From the NCBI RefSeq assembly GCF_009826935.1, contig NZ_WUMN01000004.1:1-64000 (forward strand): a DNA stretch of 64,000 bases, given 5' to 3'. Below, piece after piece: positions 14,430 through 23,022 of the stretch. The notes beneath the pieces were generated by a model. That model ran no database searches. It was not told where the DNA came from and was given only the letters and a program-made list of their open reading frames with translations. The stretch comes from Flavobacterium sp. Sd200. GTDB lineage: Bacteria > Bacteroidota > Bacteroidia > Flavobacteriales > Flavobacteriaceae. A program made the translations under genes and the position numbers. Each line of letters starts with the position of its first letter. Position 1 is the stretch's first letter.

Positions 14430-15362
14430 GTGGTAACTCTCGACGATTATAAAAAAGCAATTTTAGTAGCTTACAATCATGTAAAAGATGGCGATCATGC
14501 TGAGTATTTTTTACAACCATCGCCAGCAAGATTCAAAAGGCTAAGCCTACTTCTATTAAATGAGAATAATGCAGCAGACTTAGATGTATACAAACGTTTT
14601 TTTATTTTTAAAGATGGCGAACCTTTACATAGGCAGATAGAGATTTTTGATACTGATAAGTTTAAACCCCTAACCAATTTCGTAAAAGGAAAGTCGGAGC
14701 TTAGCAATTTAAACAGCCTGAATCTTTTGGCCTTGTTAGTTGGCCTAGATCAAAGACCGTTTTCTAAATTCAGGAATGGAACTCTAAACAGAGAGGAGGG
14801 AGAAATAAAGAAATTTACTGATACTACTGCCAAAGATGCAATGAGTGTAAGTACTATGAATTCATCAAAATCAGAGGTAGATGAATTCAAAGTGGTTCCT
14901 CAAAATCAATTGGCAAATCATAAGCCGTCTTGGAAATGGAGTAGGGTAGAAGCATTTATTAACAAAGAAAATTTATTTCGCAATGCACTAATAGTGGCAC
15001 TTCTTGTTTCGGTAATAATTGCTGTTAAGAATACTTTTTTTAAAGAAGAAGGGTGTATGGTTTGGAGGGGAGACCATTATGAGGAGGTATCCTGCAGTAT
15101 TGAAGGGAATAGTTTTGCTGGTGCGGCTTTAGTTTTACCTATGGATAGAGAAACCTTTGCTTATCAAAAAAGAGTAAGTGTGTGCGACACCACAACTTTT
15201 TTTCTGCCCAACGGATTGCCGCGTATATGGTATTATAAAGTGGGCGACAACGAGATTGAATATTATACATATCCGGGTTTACACCCGGTTACAGGTAAAA
15301 CCCTAAAGAAGATTACGCCATACATGATCAATAAATATGTAAAGCATCAAAAGCCATTTTGA
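14430..15362 (+). CDS. Unrecognised single-span membrane protein
   Basis: The 310-residue product starts at GTG with no nearby in-frame ATG. Residues 1-180 are soluble and partly charged, one membrane helix lies at about 185-199, and a 110-residue C-terminal domain follows. That domain begins with EEGCMVWRGDHYEEVSC (Cys209 and Cys222) and is rich in Tyr and aromatic residues. The orientation puts the C-terminal domain outside if the N-terminus is cytoplasmic. There is no signal peptide and no family I recognise. It stands alone between a dyad-rich leader and a convergent terminator. Confidence 0.75.
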   Translation: MVTLDDYKKAILVAYNHVKDGDHAEYFLQPSPARFKRLSLLLLNENNAADLDVYKRFFIFKDGEPLHRQIEIFDTDKFKPLTNFVKGKSELSNLNSLNLLALLVGLDQRPFSKFRNGTLNREEGEIKKFTDTTAKDAMSVSTMNSSKSEVDEFKVVPQNQLANHKPSWKWSRVEAFINKENLFRNALIVALLVSVIIAVKNTFFKEEGCMVWRGDHYEEVSCSIEGNSFAGAALVLPMDRETFAYQKRVSVCDTTTFFLPNGLPRIWYYKVGDNEIEYYTYPGLHPVTGKTLKKITPYMINKYVKHQKPF

Positions 15363-15370
15363 TACAAAAC

Positions 15371-15404
15371 AAAAAGGGCTATCCATTTTGTTGGATAGCC
15401 TTTT
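15371..15404. terminator. Bidirectional terminator between convergent genes
   Basis: GGCTATCCA and TGGATAGCC form the stem around a TTTTGT loop. It is flanked by an A run on the left and a T run on the right, with one bulged G. It sits between the stop of the 310-residue protein gene (15362) and the convergent stop of the first ompH gene (15425), so it can serve both strands. Confidence 0.8.
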
Positions 15405-15424
15405 GTAAATTATAAGCGGTTTAA

Positions 15425-15946
15425 TTATTTAGCACCAAAGCCAAGCTCTTTTTTAACATCAGCTAAAAGATCTGGACCATCTGCAAGTAGTACACCACTA
15501 CCTGATGAAGAGTCAAGAACATACTGATAACCTTTAGCTTTAGCTACTTTTTGTATAGCTGCTCTTGATTTTTCAAGGATTGGTTTGTAGATAGCCTCTT
15601 GTTTTTCCTGTAATTCTTTAGACGCAGTTTGTTGGTAATCCTGTATCCTTTTTTGCATATCCTGTACCTCTTTGCCGCGTGCTTCGTTTACATCGTCTTT
15701 TACAGTAGAAGCCTCTTTCTCATACTGCGCAACTTTTTTCCTGAACTCTTCTACCATTGTATTGTATTCGGTGTCATACGTTTTGGTAACTTTTTCAAGT
15801 TGCGTTTGTGCAGCTTTCATTTCCGGTGAAGCAGCCATTAAGTCACTTACATTAATGTGCGCTACTTTTGCTTGTGCCTGTACCGTTTCATTAATTCCCA
15901 CAAATAGTAGTGCAGCGATTAATAAAGATTTTAGTTGTTTCATCAT
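15425..15946 (-). CDS. ompH: OmpH/Skp-family periplasmic chaperone
   Basis: The 173-residue product has a signal peptide (about residues 1-25, ending VQAQA). A long charged alpha-helical region of about residues 45-130 follows and matches the tentacle helices of Skp/OmpH. The N-terminal strand KVAHINVSDLM is typical of the family. Skp holds unfolded outer-membrane proteins on the way to the BAM complex. The gene is the last of a run with uppS, bamA and a second ompH gene, which supports the role. The start may be either of the first two Met codons. Confidence 0.9.
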   Translation of the reverse strand: MMKQLKSLLIAALLFVGINETVQAQAKVAHINVSDLMAASPEMKAAQTQLEKVTKTYDTEYNTMVEEFRKKVAQYEKEASTVKDDVNEARGKEVQDMQKRIQDYQQTASKELQEKQEAIYKPILEKSRAAIQKVAKAKGYQYVLDSSSGSGVLLADGPDLLADVKKELGFGAK

Positions 15947-15978
15947 TTAAGGTTTTAATATTAATTTTTTGTTTTTAT

Positions 15979-17106
15979 TTAATCGTCTCCCTCGGTGTTT
16001 GTAGGGGGAGGTGTTGTTTGCGTTGCAGGCTTATCAGCTGCAGGTTCGCTATTTTTAGTTTTTTCTTCGCGCGCTTTTTTTGCAGCTTCCCTTTGTTCTG
16101 CTGCCTGTTGCTTGCGTGCCTCTATAGCCTGTTTTCTTTCTTCAAGTTTTCTTTCGCGTTCAGCTTTCGCTTCTTCTACAGCCTGTTTTCTTTGGGCAGC
16201 AGCATCGGCTGCTTTTTCCGCTTTGGCATCAGTTGCATCGGTAGCAGTTTTGCTGGCGGTTTTAGGAGCGGCATCATCTCCTGTAGTGTCGTCTCCACCA
16301 GTTGGGTCTGCTGTCGTGGTTGCAGGCTTGGCAGTCGTTTTACCGGCTGCTGCCGCTTCTCTTTTGGCAGCATTTGCAGCCCTTTGTTCATCACGTTTTT
16401 GTAGGGCGGCCTGTCTTTTGGCATCTGCGGCAGCTTTCCTGTCATCTATAGCTTTCTGCCTGGCAGCTTTTTTATCGGCAAGCTGCTTGGCTTTGTCTAT
16501 TTTATCCGGGTCAGAAGCTTCTTCTTCAGCTTTTTCTTCCTCATCTAGTTTCTTAACTTCCTTACTGCTCAGTTTTTCGCGTTTAGCGGTCCTGCCAAGG
16601 CGCTTTACAATAAGGTCGCTAATATCGTATTTTTTTGCGGCAAAAAGCATCGTTAGGTCAGATGATTTATCAAAAACAAAATCATACTTTCTTATCTCTG
16701 CCAAATCCTGTACTATCGTAAAAACCTGATCCTGTATAGGTTTCACCAAAACGGCTTTTTGCGATACAAGTTCGCCTTTAGGGCCAAACTTTTTTTCCTG
16801 ATAATCGCTAAGCTCTTTTTCCTGAAAAGCTATCTCTTCTTCGCGCTCTTCAATAAGCTCTTTGGTTAAAAGTGCTTTTTCTGCCTGAAGGCTTTCTTTA
16901 AGCTTGGTTATTTCGTTGCGCTTGGCATCCATTTCCTGTTTCCACTTCCCGGCTTTTTGTTCAAGCTGGTTTTTCGCCTCGGCATAGTCAGATACCTTAT
17001 CCAGGATATATTCCATGTCTATATAAGCGATCTTTATACCACGCCCCTGTGCATTTGCCGAAAGGCAGCCCATAAAGGCCAATAATGCAATTAAATATCT
17101 TTTCAT
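15979..17106 (-). CDS. OmpH/Skp-family protein with long Ala/Lys/Glu-rich C-terminal extension
   Basis: The 375-residue product has a signal peptide (MKRYLIALLAFMGCLSANAQ) and an OmpH core to about residue 175 (KIAYIDMEYIL, then long charged helices). About 200 further residues of low-complexity Ala, Lys, Glu, Arg and Thr follow, ending in a Pro/Thr-rich tail. Normal Skp proteins are about 160-190 residues. The extension is probably a long coiled coil or a disordered envelope-spanning segment. The gene lies 36 nt after bamA and 32 nt before the second ompH gene. Confidence 0.87.
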   Translation of the reverse strand: MKRYLIALLAFMGCLSANAQGRGIKIAYIDMEYILDKVSDYAEAKNQLEQKAGKWKQEMDAKRNEITKLKESLQAEKALLTKELIEEREEEIAFQEKELSDYQEKKFGPKGELVSQKAVLVKPIQDQVFTIVQDLAEIRKYDFVFDKSSDLTMLFAAKKYDISDLIVKRLGRTAKREKLSSKEVKKLDEEEKAEEEASDPDKIDKAKQLADKKAARQKAIDDRKAAADAKRQAALQKRDEQRAANAAKREAAAAGKTTAKPATTTADPTGGDDTTGDDAAPKTASKTATDATDAKAEKAADAAAQRKQAVEEAKAERERKLEERKQAIEARKQQAAEQREAAKKAREEKTKNSEPAADKPATQTTPPPTNTEGDD

Positions 17107-17142
17107 AACTATTTACGTATTAGAAAATATCATGCCAATTTT

Positions 17143-19794
17143 TTAGAACTGTTGTCCTATGATAAAATGCGTTTCCCAACCATTAGGCTGTGAGTAGCCC
17201 GGTAGTGGGTCGAAACCATAACCAAAGTCTATACCCAATAAACCAAAGGCCGGCATAAATACCCTAAGACCGAAACCTGCCGAACGGTTTAATTTGAAAG
17301 GGTTATATTCTTTAAAGTTAGCAAACGATGCACCAGCTTCAGCAAAGGTTAATGCAAATATAGAAGCCTGCGGTTTAAGCGTAATAGGGTAACGCAACTC
17401 TAACGAGAACTTATTATAAATTGTTGCACCAATTTGCTGCCCCCAGTTAGGGTCAGTTCTGTCTTCAATGATCGGACTCAACGATTGGTTAGGATACCCC
17501 CTTAGCTGTATAACCTCGCGGCCATCGAGTGCATAGTTAGCCATACCGTCTCCACCTACATAAAAACGTTCAAACGGCACCAAGCCCCTCTCGTTATTAT
17601 AGGCTCCCATAAAACCAAACTCACCTAGGGTGCGCAATACAAGCTCCTGCCCTTGTTTACCGGCAAGTTTGCTGTACCAATCTCCTTTAAACTTAGTTTT
17701 CCAGTACTCCAGCCAATTGAATTTTTCCTGGTCTACTTTGGCTTGGTCTGCTCGTGCTTGTTGCCAGTGATCAGTTCCGGTACCATCTTCTTTTATATAA
17801 CGACCGTTAATTTGACTGTTTGTATTTACTTCTTTGTACTCCTGTTGGTTGCCAAGGTTGCCATAGTCTATGCCGTTAAACCATGAATATGGTAGCGTAG
17901 TCCTAAAGCTGGCACTAAACAACGAACCATAAGTAGGGTATATAGGGTTACGTCCCCTGTTGTCCCTTGTAAGTTCCAAGGTATAAGCAAAGTTTCTTGA
18001 TATACCGTTACCAAAGGTAAACAATCCTATGTTATAATTGCTAAGTGCATAGTACTGAAATGTTAGCGAGTGCGAAAGCCTCATGTAATAATCGGGCTCG
18101 CTTAACCTTTTAGAGATACCCATAGTTATTGACGATATGGTAAAGCTCCTGTCTCTGTCTACGTCGCGGCTCGAATAGTTGTAAGAGAATTGTTTACTAT
18201 GCGATAATGAACCAAACAATTGTATTGGTTTTTTACCTCCAAACCAAGGCTCTGTAAACGAAAGGCTATAAGTTTGGAAATACGTACTACCCTGAAGGCG
18301 CAACGACAGTTTTTGTCCGTCGCCCATTGGTAGTGGGGTATAGGCATCTTTTTTAAAGATGTTTCGCATGGAGAAGTTGTTGAACGATAAGCCCAGCGTA
18401 CCAATAAAGCCTCCACCGCCATAACCGCCCTGTAGTTCTATCTGGCTTGAACCTTTTTCGGCAACATGCCACTCTACATCTACCGTACCCGATGCAGGGT
18501 CGGCATTTTTGACGTCCGGACGTATAGTCTCAGCATCAAAAAAGCCCAGTGCGCCGAGTTCGCGAATAGTGCCTATCACATCTTCTTTGTTCCATTTTTG
18601 TCCCGGCCTTGTGCGAAGCTCTCTGTATATTACGCGGTCGTTGGTCTTATCATTGCCATGAACCGATATTTTGTTGAAGTAAGCAATAGGACCTTCTACA
18701 ATGCGTATCTCAAAATCGATGGTATCGTTAGCGGTACTTACCTCTACGGCATTAATGTTAGAGAATAGGTAACCATTGTTTTGGTATAAGTTGGTAAGGT
18801 CGTCACCATCGGGTTTGCTGGCATCGGCAATCCTTTTTTGTAAAAGTACGCCGTTGTAAACCTCGCCTTTTTTAATACCCAATATCAGGTTTAACTGTTG
18901 GTTGGTATATACTGTGTTACCCAGATATTTGATGTCGCCAAAATAATATTTGCGGCCTTCTTCTACATTAATATCTATGGCAACCGTATTCTTTTTAGGG
19001 TTATATACTACCGTATCACTTATTATACGTGCATCGCGATAACCTTTTTCTTTATACTTGTCTACTATGCTGTTAAGGTCTTCCTTATATTTTTCTGCAA
19101 TAAATTTAGACGATTTAAAAATACGTAAAGGATTAGGGAAAGCCTTTTGCTTAGTGTTTTTCATAGCTTGTTTAAGCTTAGAATTTGTAAGCTGCTGATT
19201 GCCCGTAAAGTTTATTTTGCTAACTTTTACTTTTTTGCCACGATCTATGTTAACCACCATTTTTACAGTATTGGTACTGTCGGGTATAACATTTATGGCA
19301 ACTTTAGTGTTGTAGTAACCGTCTTTTTTATACTTGTTCTCTATATAGTTTTTAGTATTGGTAAGAAGGTTTTCGTTTACGATCTTGCCTTTAGTAAGAT
19401 CAGTATCTTTAATAAGACTTTCGCGTTTACTCTTTTTAACGCCCTGCAATTTTACATCGCTAAGTTTAGGCAACTCATTAATGGCAAGCTCTAAATAAAT
19501 GCTGTCGCCTTTAATTTGGTCTACCATAAAGTTTACGTCGCTAAAAAGCCCCAGTTTCCAAAGCTTTTTAATGGCAGCACTAATTTCTTCGCCGGGTACA
19601 TTTATAGTTTGTCCCTGCTCAAGCCCGGTAAAAGTAACAACGGTTTGTGCATTATAGCTCATTTTGCCGGTAACATAAATATCGGCCAAAACATAGGTGC
19701 CGGCTTCAAGCCTGTTGTCTTCTCCCTGTGCAAAGGCACTGCCCGAAATAAAAAGTATAAAAAGCAATACAATGCTTTTATAAAACATTGTCAT
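17143..19794 (-). CDS. bamA: Outer-membrane protein assembly factor BamA
   Basis: The chosen ATG at 19794 follows the uppS stop by one base and gives an 883-residue product with signal peptide FYKSIVLLFILFISGSAFAQ. A longer frame opens at 19920 but runs inside uppS and puts 42 residues before the signal, so it is rejected. POTRA-type domains fill about residues 30-430, and a 16-strand Omp85 barrel ends with a terminal Phe (FIIGQQF). BamA folds and inserts beta-barrel proteins. Its place beside uppS and two ompH genes is common in Bacteroidota. Confidence 0.95.
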   Translation of the reverse strand: MTMFYKSIVLLFILFISGSAFAQGEDNRLEAGTYVLADIYVTGKMSYNAQTVVTFTGLEQGQTINVPGEEISAAIKKLWKLGLFSDVNFMVDQIKGDSIYLELAINELPKLSDVKLQGVKKSKRESLIKDTDLTKGKIVNENLLTNTKNYIENKYKKDGYYNTKVAINVIPDSTNTVKMVVNIDRGKKVKVSKINFTGNQQLTNSKLKQAMKNTKQKAFPNPLRIFKSSKFIAEKYKEDLNSIVDKYKEKGYRDARIISDTVVYNPKKNTVAIDINVEEGRKYYFGDIKYLGNTVYTNQQLNLILGIKKGEVYNGVLLQKRIADASKPDGDDLTNLYQNNGYLFSNINAVEVSTANDTIDFEIRIVEGPIAYFNKISVHGNDKTNDRVIYRELRTRPGQKWNKEDVIGTIRELGALGFFDAETIRPDVKNADPASGTVDVEWHVAEKGSSQIELQGGYGGGGFIGTLGLSFNNFSMRNIFKKDAYTPLPMGDGQKLSLRLQGSTYFQTYSLSFTEPWFGGKKPIQLFGSLSHSKQFSYNYSSRDVDRDRSFTISSITMGISKRLSEPDYYMRLSHSLTFQYYALSNYNIGLFTFGNGISRNFAYTLELTRDNRGRNPIYPTYGSLFSASFRTTLPYSWFNGIDYGNLGNQQEYKEVNTNSQINGRYIKEDGTGTDHWQQARADQAKVDQEKFNWLEYWKTKFKGDWYSKLAGKQGQELVLRTLGEFGFMGAYNNERGLVPFERFYVGGDGMANYALDGREVIQLRGYPNQSLSPIIEDRTDPNWGQQIGATIYNKFSLELRYPITLKPQASIFALTFAEAGASFANFKEYNPFKLNRSAGFGLRVFMPAFGLLGIDFGYGFDPLPGYSQPNGWETHFIIGQQF

Positions 19795-19795
19795 G

Positions 19796-20536
19796 TTATT
19801 TAATTTGTTCACTGGTTTTTCCAAATCTACGTTCTCTTTTTTGGTAGTTGATAATAGCGTTGTGCAGATCCTGCTCTCTAAAGTCGGGCCAAAGCACATC
19901 TGTAAAATAAAGCTCGGCATAGGCCGCCTGCCAAAGCAAAAAGTTGCTTATGCGCTGTTCCCCGCTGGTGCGAATCACCAAATCGGCATCGGGCAGGTTG
20001 TGTGTGTACAGGTGCGATGTTACTAAAGACTCATTAATATCATCAACGTTTAACTGGTTGTTTTTTATTTTTTCGCTAATTTGTTTTATTGCAGCGATTA
20101 TTTCCTCACGGCTGCCATAACTAAGTGCCAGCGTAAGGGTCATTCCGGTATTTGTTGCGGTTTGTTCTATAACATCAAAAAGTTGCTTTCTGGCTCTGTC
20201 CGGCAGCATATTTGCATTGCCTATGGTGTTTAGCCTGATGTTATTTTTTTGCATGACAGGCAACTCTTTTTTTAAAGAGTTCATAAGGATGCTCATTAAT
20301 GCATCCACCTCCAGTTTGGGCCTGTTCCAGTTCTCTGTAGAAAAGGCATACAATGTAAGATACCCTATGCCAAGCTTTGCACAGGCCTCTACTGTTGTCC
20401 TGACAGACTTAACACCGTTTTCGTGGCCAAAAGCCCTGAGCATGCCCTGTTTTTTTGCCCAACGACCGTTGCCATCCATAATTATGGCAATATGTTCCGG
20501 CAGGTTATCGGTGTTTATAGTAGTGGTTATATCCAT
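19796..20536 (-). CDS. uppS: Undecaprenyl diphosphate synthase (isoprenyl transferase)
   Basis: The 246-residue product makes the C55 lipid carrier precursor used for peptidoglycan and surface polysaccharides. The catalytic motif HIAIIMDGNGRWA contains the conserved Asp21. Other cis-prenyltransferase motifs are SYGSREEI and DLVIRTSGEQRISNFLLWQ. Length fits the family. The start lies 1 nt after the preceding gene's stop and the stop lies 1 nt before bamA, which suggests translational coupling in an envelope-biogenesis operon. Confidence 0.96.
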   Translation of the reverse strand: MDITTTINTDNLPEHIAIIMDGNGRWAKKQGMLRAFGHENGVKSVRTTVEACAKLGIGYLTLYAFSTENWNRPKLEVDALMSILMNSLKKELPVMQKNNIRLNTIGNANMLPDRARKQLFDVIEQTATNTGMTLTLALSYGSREEIIAAIKQISEKIKNNQLNVDDINESLVTSHLYTHNLPDADLVIRTSGEQRISNFLLWQAAYAELYFTDVLWPDFREQDLHNAIINYQKRERRFGKTSEQIK

Positions 20537-20537
20537 A

Positions 20538-21221
20538 TTATTCCGAGCAGTAGCAAGGTTTATTAGTAAAAGTATAGGTTAGGGTAAAACCCGTAAAAAC
20601 ATACCAGTCATTACTTTCAAGATTTCCAAAACGCGCAGCCTCATAGGCACTGTCTCCAGGGTTGCTGGCATCAAGGTTGTCTGTAAAAGTATAGCGCGCA
20701 CCGGCTTCCAATCCCACAACAAGGTGGCGGGCAACATGTGCTTTTATACCTACGGTCATGGGTATTGCCAGGCTGCTGCCGTTTTTATAGTCGCGTGCAT
20801 TGCGGTTATACATATATTTTTCATCATAAAAAAAATAGCTAAGGCCACTATATATATATGGTGTAACCTTAAAATCGTCTTCATGAAGATTAAAATCAAA
20901 AAAGTTAAATTCAAGCCCTAAAGATAATTCTTTTACGGTATTTTCAAACTTGTTTCCGCGGTCTTTACGTCCGGCAACCTCAGAATCGGCATCGTTAGAT
21001 GAAAGCTTTCCATACATAAATGAAGCCCTCCACGAGTGCCTCGGGCTGCGGTTCCAACGATACATTAACCCCACGGCAAGGTCATTAGGGGCAATGTAGT
21101 TGGTTGGGCCTACATCGCCAATATAATTAGCCCCTCCGGCAAAAATTCCCAGTTCGTTTATCTGGGCTTTAGCCGTTAAAGACATTGCGGTTATTAATAA
21201 TACTATGAGTATGCGTTTCAT
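20538..21221 (-). CDS. Outer-membrane beta-barrel protein, DUF6089 family
   Basis: The 227-residue product has a signal peptide (MKRILIVLLITAMSLTAKAQ) and alternating aromatic and polar strands consistent with an 8-stranded barrel. The motif ELGIFAGGANYIGDVG near the mature N-terminus is characteristic of the DUF6089 family, which commonly precedes uppS and bamA in Bacteroidota. The C-terminus is short and Cys-containing (CYCSE). Role is unknown but probably linked to outer-membrane assembly. It is the first gene of the operon and has a good -7 box close upstream. Confidence 0.88.
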   Translation of the reverse strand: MKRILIVLLITAMSLTAKAQINELGIFAGGANYIGDVGPTNYIAPNDLAVGLMYRWNRSPRHSWRASFMYGKLSSNDADSEVAGRKDRGNKFENTVKELSLGLEFNFFDFNLHEDDFKVTPYIYSGLSYFFYDEKYMYNRNARDYKNGSSLAIPMTVGIKAHVARHLVVGLEAGARYTFTDNLDASNPGDSAYEAARFGNLESNDWYVFTGFTLTYTFTNKPCYCSE

Positions 21222-21238
21222 TAAACGAAAATTGGCTG

Positions 21239-21246
21239 CAAATATA
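21239..21246 (-). promoter_or_regulatory. -7 box (TATATTTG) for the DUF6089-uppS-bamA-ompH operon
   Basis: The minus strand reads TATATTTG, an exact TAnnTTTG match, ending 17 nt before the ATG at 21221. This gives a short leader. No clear -33 element is seen at the expected distance. Confidence 0.6.
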
Positions 21247-21379
21247 GCAATATAGATTTTTTAAATTGCCTTACAATTAGACATTTTACCCCATATAAAT
21301 TGCATTAATGCAAAATATACAGACTTGAAAACGGAAGAAGTGTAAATGTAGTATGCAGGCACAGGTAATTTTGGCAAAA

Positions 21380-22258
21380 TTAATTGCGCTTGTCTTCTCC
21401 CCAAAGCAGCTTTTTGCGCAGGGTTACCAAAAATTTTTCTTCCTGAAACTCTACTAAATTTATTTTGTAACCGCCTTTTTTAATGCGAAGCACCGTTTCA
21501 ACATTTACAGATATTATACGCGAATCCAAAGATACAAGGTGCTGCTCTTCGCGGCTACTAACGCGCAACTCTATTTCTGTGTCATCCGGTATTACTAATG
21601 GGCGGGCATTAAGGTTGTGTGGGGCTATGGGTGTAATTACCAGGCTGTTTACATCAGGCATCAGTACAGGGCCGCCACAGCTCAAAGAATATCCTGTAGA
21701 TCCTGTTGGGGTACTCACTATAAGCCCGTCTGCCCAATACGAGTTCAGGTATTCTCCGTTAAGCCTCGTTTCTATAGTAATCATAGAGGTGGTGTCTTTA
21801 CGGCTAACGGTTACTTCGTTAAGGGCATAATCAAGGTCGCCAAGGTCGCTGCCTTCATAATCTACCGTTAATAATGTGCGGGTAGAGATTTTATAGCTGT
21901 TAGAAAAAATAAGAGGCAGCAGGGTTTCTATATTTTCCTGCTGTACGGTAGCCAAAAAGCCCAAACGCCCTGCGTTTATACCTATAATAGGAATGTTTTT
22001 ATTGCGCACCAACGTGGCAGCACGCAGCATGGTGCCGTCTCCGCCGATGCTAATAAACATGTTGTAGCTCTCGTCAAGGTCGTCATGACCGCTAAACACA
22101 GAGAATGATTTATTGAGAAGGTTGTGTCCGTTTAATACATCATAAAAATCGGTCTCAAAAACAACTTCGGGTTGATACTGCTCAAAAACGCGCAGCACTG
22201 TGTGAATGATATCTGCGGTGTTGTCTTTATAATATTGGCCGTAAACAGCAATTTTCAT
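21380..22258 (-). CDS. nadK: NAD kinase
   Basis: The 292-residue product phosphorylates NAD to NADP. It has the diphosphate-binding motif GGDGTML (near residue 74), the NAGRLGFLA segment, NEVTV, and the glycine-rich GLIVSTPTGSTGYSLSCGGP motif, all hallmarks of the family. Length is normal. It is co-transcribed with the CBS-domain gene, whose stop lies 6 nt upstream. This pairing next to pdxJ is a frequent arrangement in flavobacteria. Confidence 0.96.
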   Translation of the reverse strand: MKIAVYGQYYKDNTADIIHTVLRVFEQYQPEVVFETDFYDVLNGHNLLNKSFSVFSGHDDLDESYNMFISIGGDGTMLRAATLVRNKNIPIIGINAGRLGFLATVQQENIETLLPLIFSNSYKISTRTLLTVDYEGSDLGDLDYALNEVTVSRKDTTSMITIETRLNGEYLNSYWADGLIVSTPTGSTGYSLSCGGPVLMPDVNSLVITPIAPHNLNARPLVIPDDTEIELRVSSREEQHLVSLDSRIISVNVETVLRIKKGGYKINLVEFQEEKFLVTLRKKLLWGEDKRN

Positions 22259-22264
22259 GATGGG

Positions 22265-22924
22265 TTATATATTGAGGTATTTATCCAGATAATCAGATCG
22301 GTCTTTAAGCGTATTGAGGTAGGCATCTTCCTGATGCTCTGTAATAATATCGTAGTTGTAACGCCTGAATGTTTGTATGATCTCGCTCAGGCCGCCCATG
22401 CTCACTTTAAGGGTTATCTGTACTTTTTCTAAACTTGCTTCAGATATAAACACTCCCAACAGCCTGCCGTTGTTGCTTTCCACAATTTGGGCAACTTCGC
22501 TCATGCTGTATTCTGTGGTGCCTTTTTCCACTACAAGTATACCACCTTGTTCTTTAAGAAAAGGGGTTTGATCAAAAAATTTTATAATATCGGTAATTTC
22601 ATAATAACCCAAATATTTGTTGTCTTCGCTAAGTACCGGCACAAGGTTGGTTTCATTCTTGGCAAACACCTCTAAAACATCCAGCCAAATAGTAGTGTCG
22701 CGCACAAAAAAGCGGTCAAAGCTATAGCGCATATCGCCTATGGTTTTTTCAATGTCCATAAGTTCCGTGTCTTCAGCATCGGCACAGCCTATATACACAC
22801 CGTCTTCCAGTACCGGAAAGTGCGAAAAAGGATACTCAGCAAAAAGATCCTGTGCATCGGCAACCGAATCGGTGGTTCTCAGTGCTTTAATATTGGTGTT
22901 TAAAAAATCGGTAATTTCAATCAT
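22265..22924 (-). CDS. Paired CBS-domain protein (AcuB-like)
   Basis: The 219-residue product contains two CBS motifs in the first 125 residues (ADAQDLFAEYPFSHFPVLEDG and the later NLVPVLSEDNKYLGYYEI). A C-terminal ACT-like segment of about 80 residues follows. CBS pairs bind adenosyl nucleotides and act as regulators. Lying upstream of nadK in one transcript, it may respond to nucleotide state, but no target can be named. The start lies about 100 nt from the divergent pdxJ start. Confidence 0.85.
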   Translation of the reverse strand: MIEITDFLNTNIKALRTTDSVADAQDLFAEYPFSHFPVLEDGVYIGCADAEDTELMDIEKTIGDMRYSFDRFFVRDTTIWLDVLEVFAKNETNLVPVLSEDNKYLGYYEITDIIKFFDQTPFLKEQGGILVVEKGTTEYSMSEVAQIVESNNGRLLGVFISEASLEKVQITLKVSMGGLSEIIQTFRRYNYDIITEHQEDAYLNTLKDRSDYLDKYLNI

Positions 22925-22988
22925 GGGGAAACGTACTAATTATTATGCAAAATAATGAAAAATAAAAATAAGGGCACTTTTTACTTTG

Positions 22989-22996
22989 TATTTTTG
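22989..22996 (+). promoter_or_regulatory. -7 box (TATTTTTG) for pdxJ
   Basis: TATTTTTG matches TAnnTTTG exactly and lies 26 nt before the ATG at 23023. It overlaps an upstream in-frame GTG at 22996, so that GTG cannot be within the transcript. This decides the start in favour of 23023. Confidence 0.6.
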
Positions 22997-23022
22997 TGAT
23001 TGAAATAACATTAAGCAACACT

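Noticed and set aside
15629..16729. Long plus-strand frames opposite the two ompH genes (up to 244 residues)
   Set aside because: They are antisense to Ala/Lys/Glu-rich coding DNA and translate to low-complexity Ser/Ala/Phe strings.
19795..19920. Longer N-terminus for BamA (frame opens at 19920)
   Set aside because: It runs inside uppS and places 42 residues ahead of a clear signal peptide.
22996..23022. GTG start for pdxJ at 22996
   Set aside because: It lies inside the predicted -7 box, and ATG 23023 gives the typical N-terminus.
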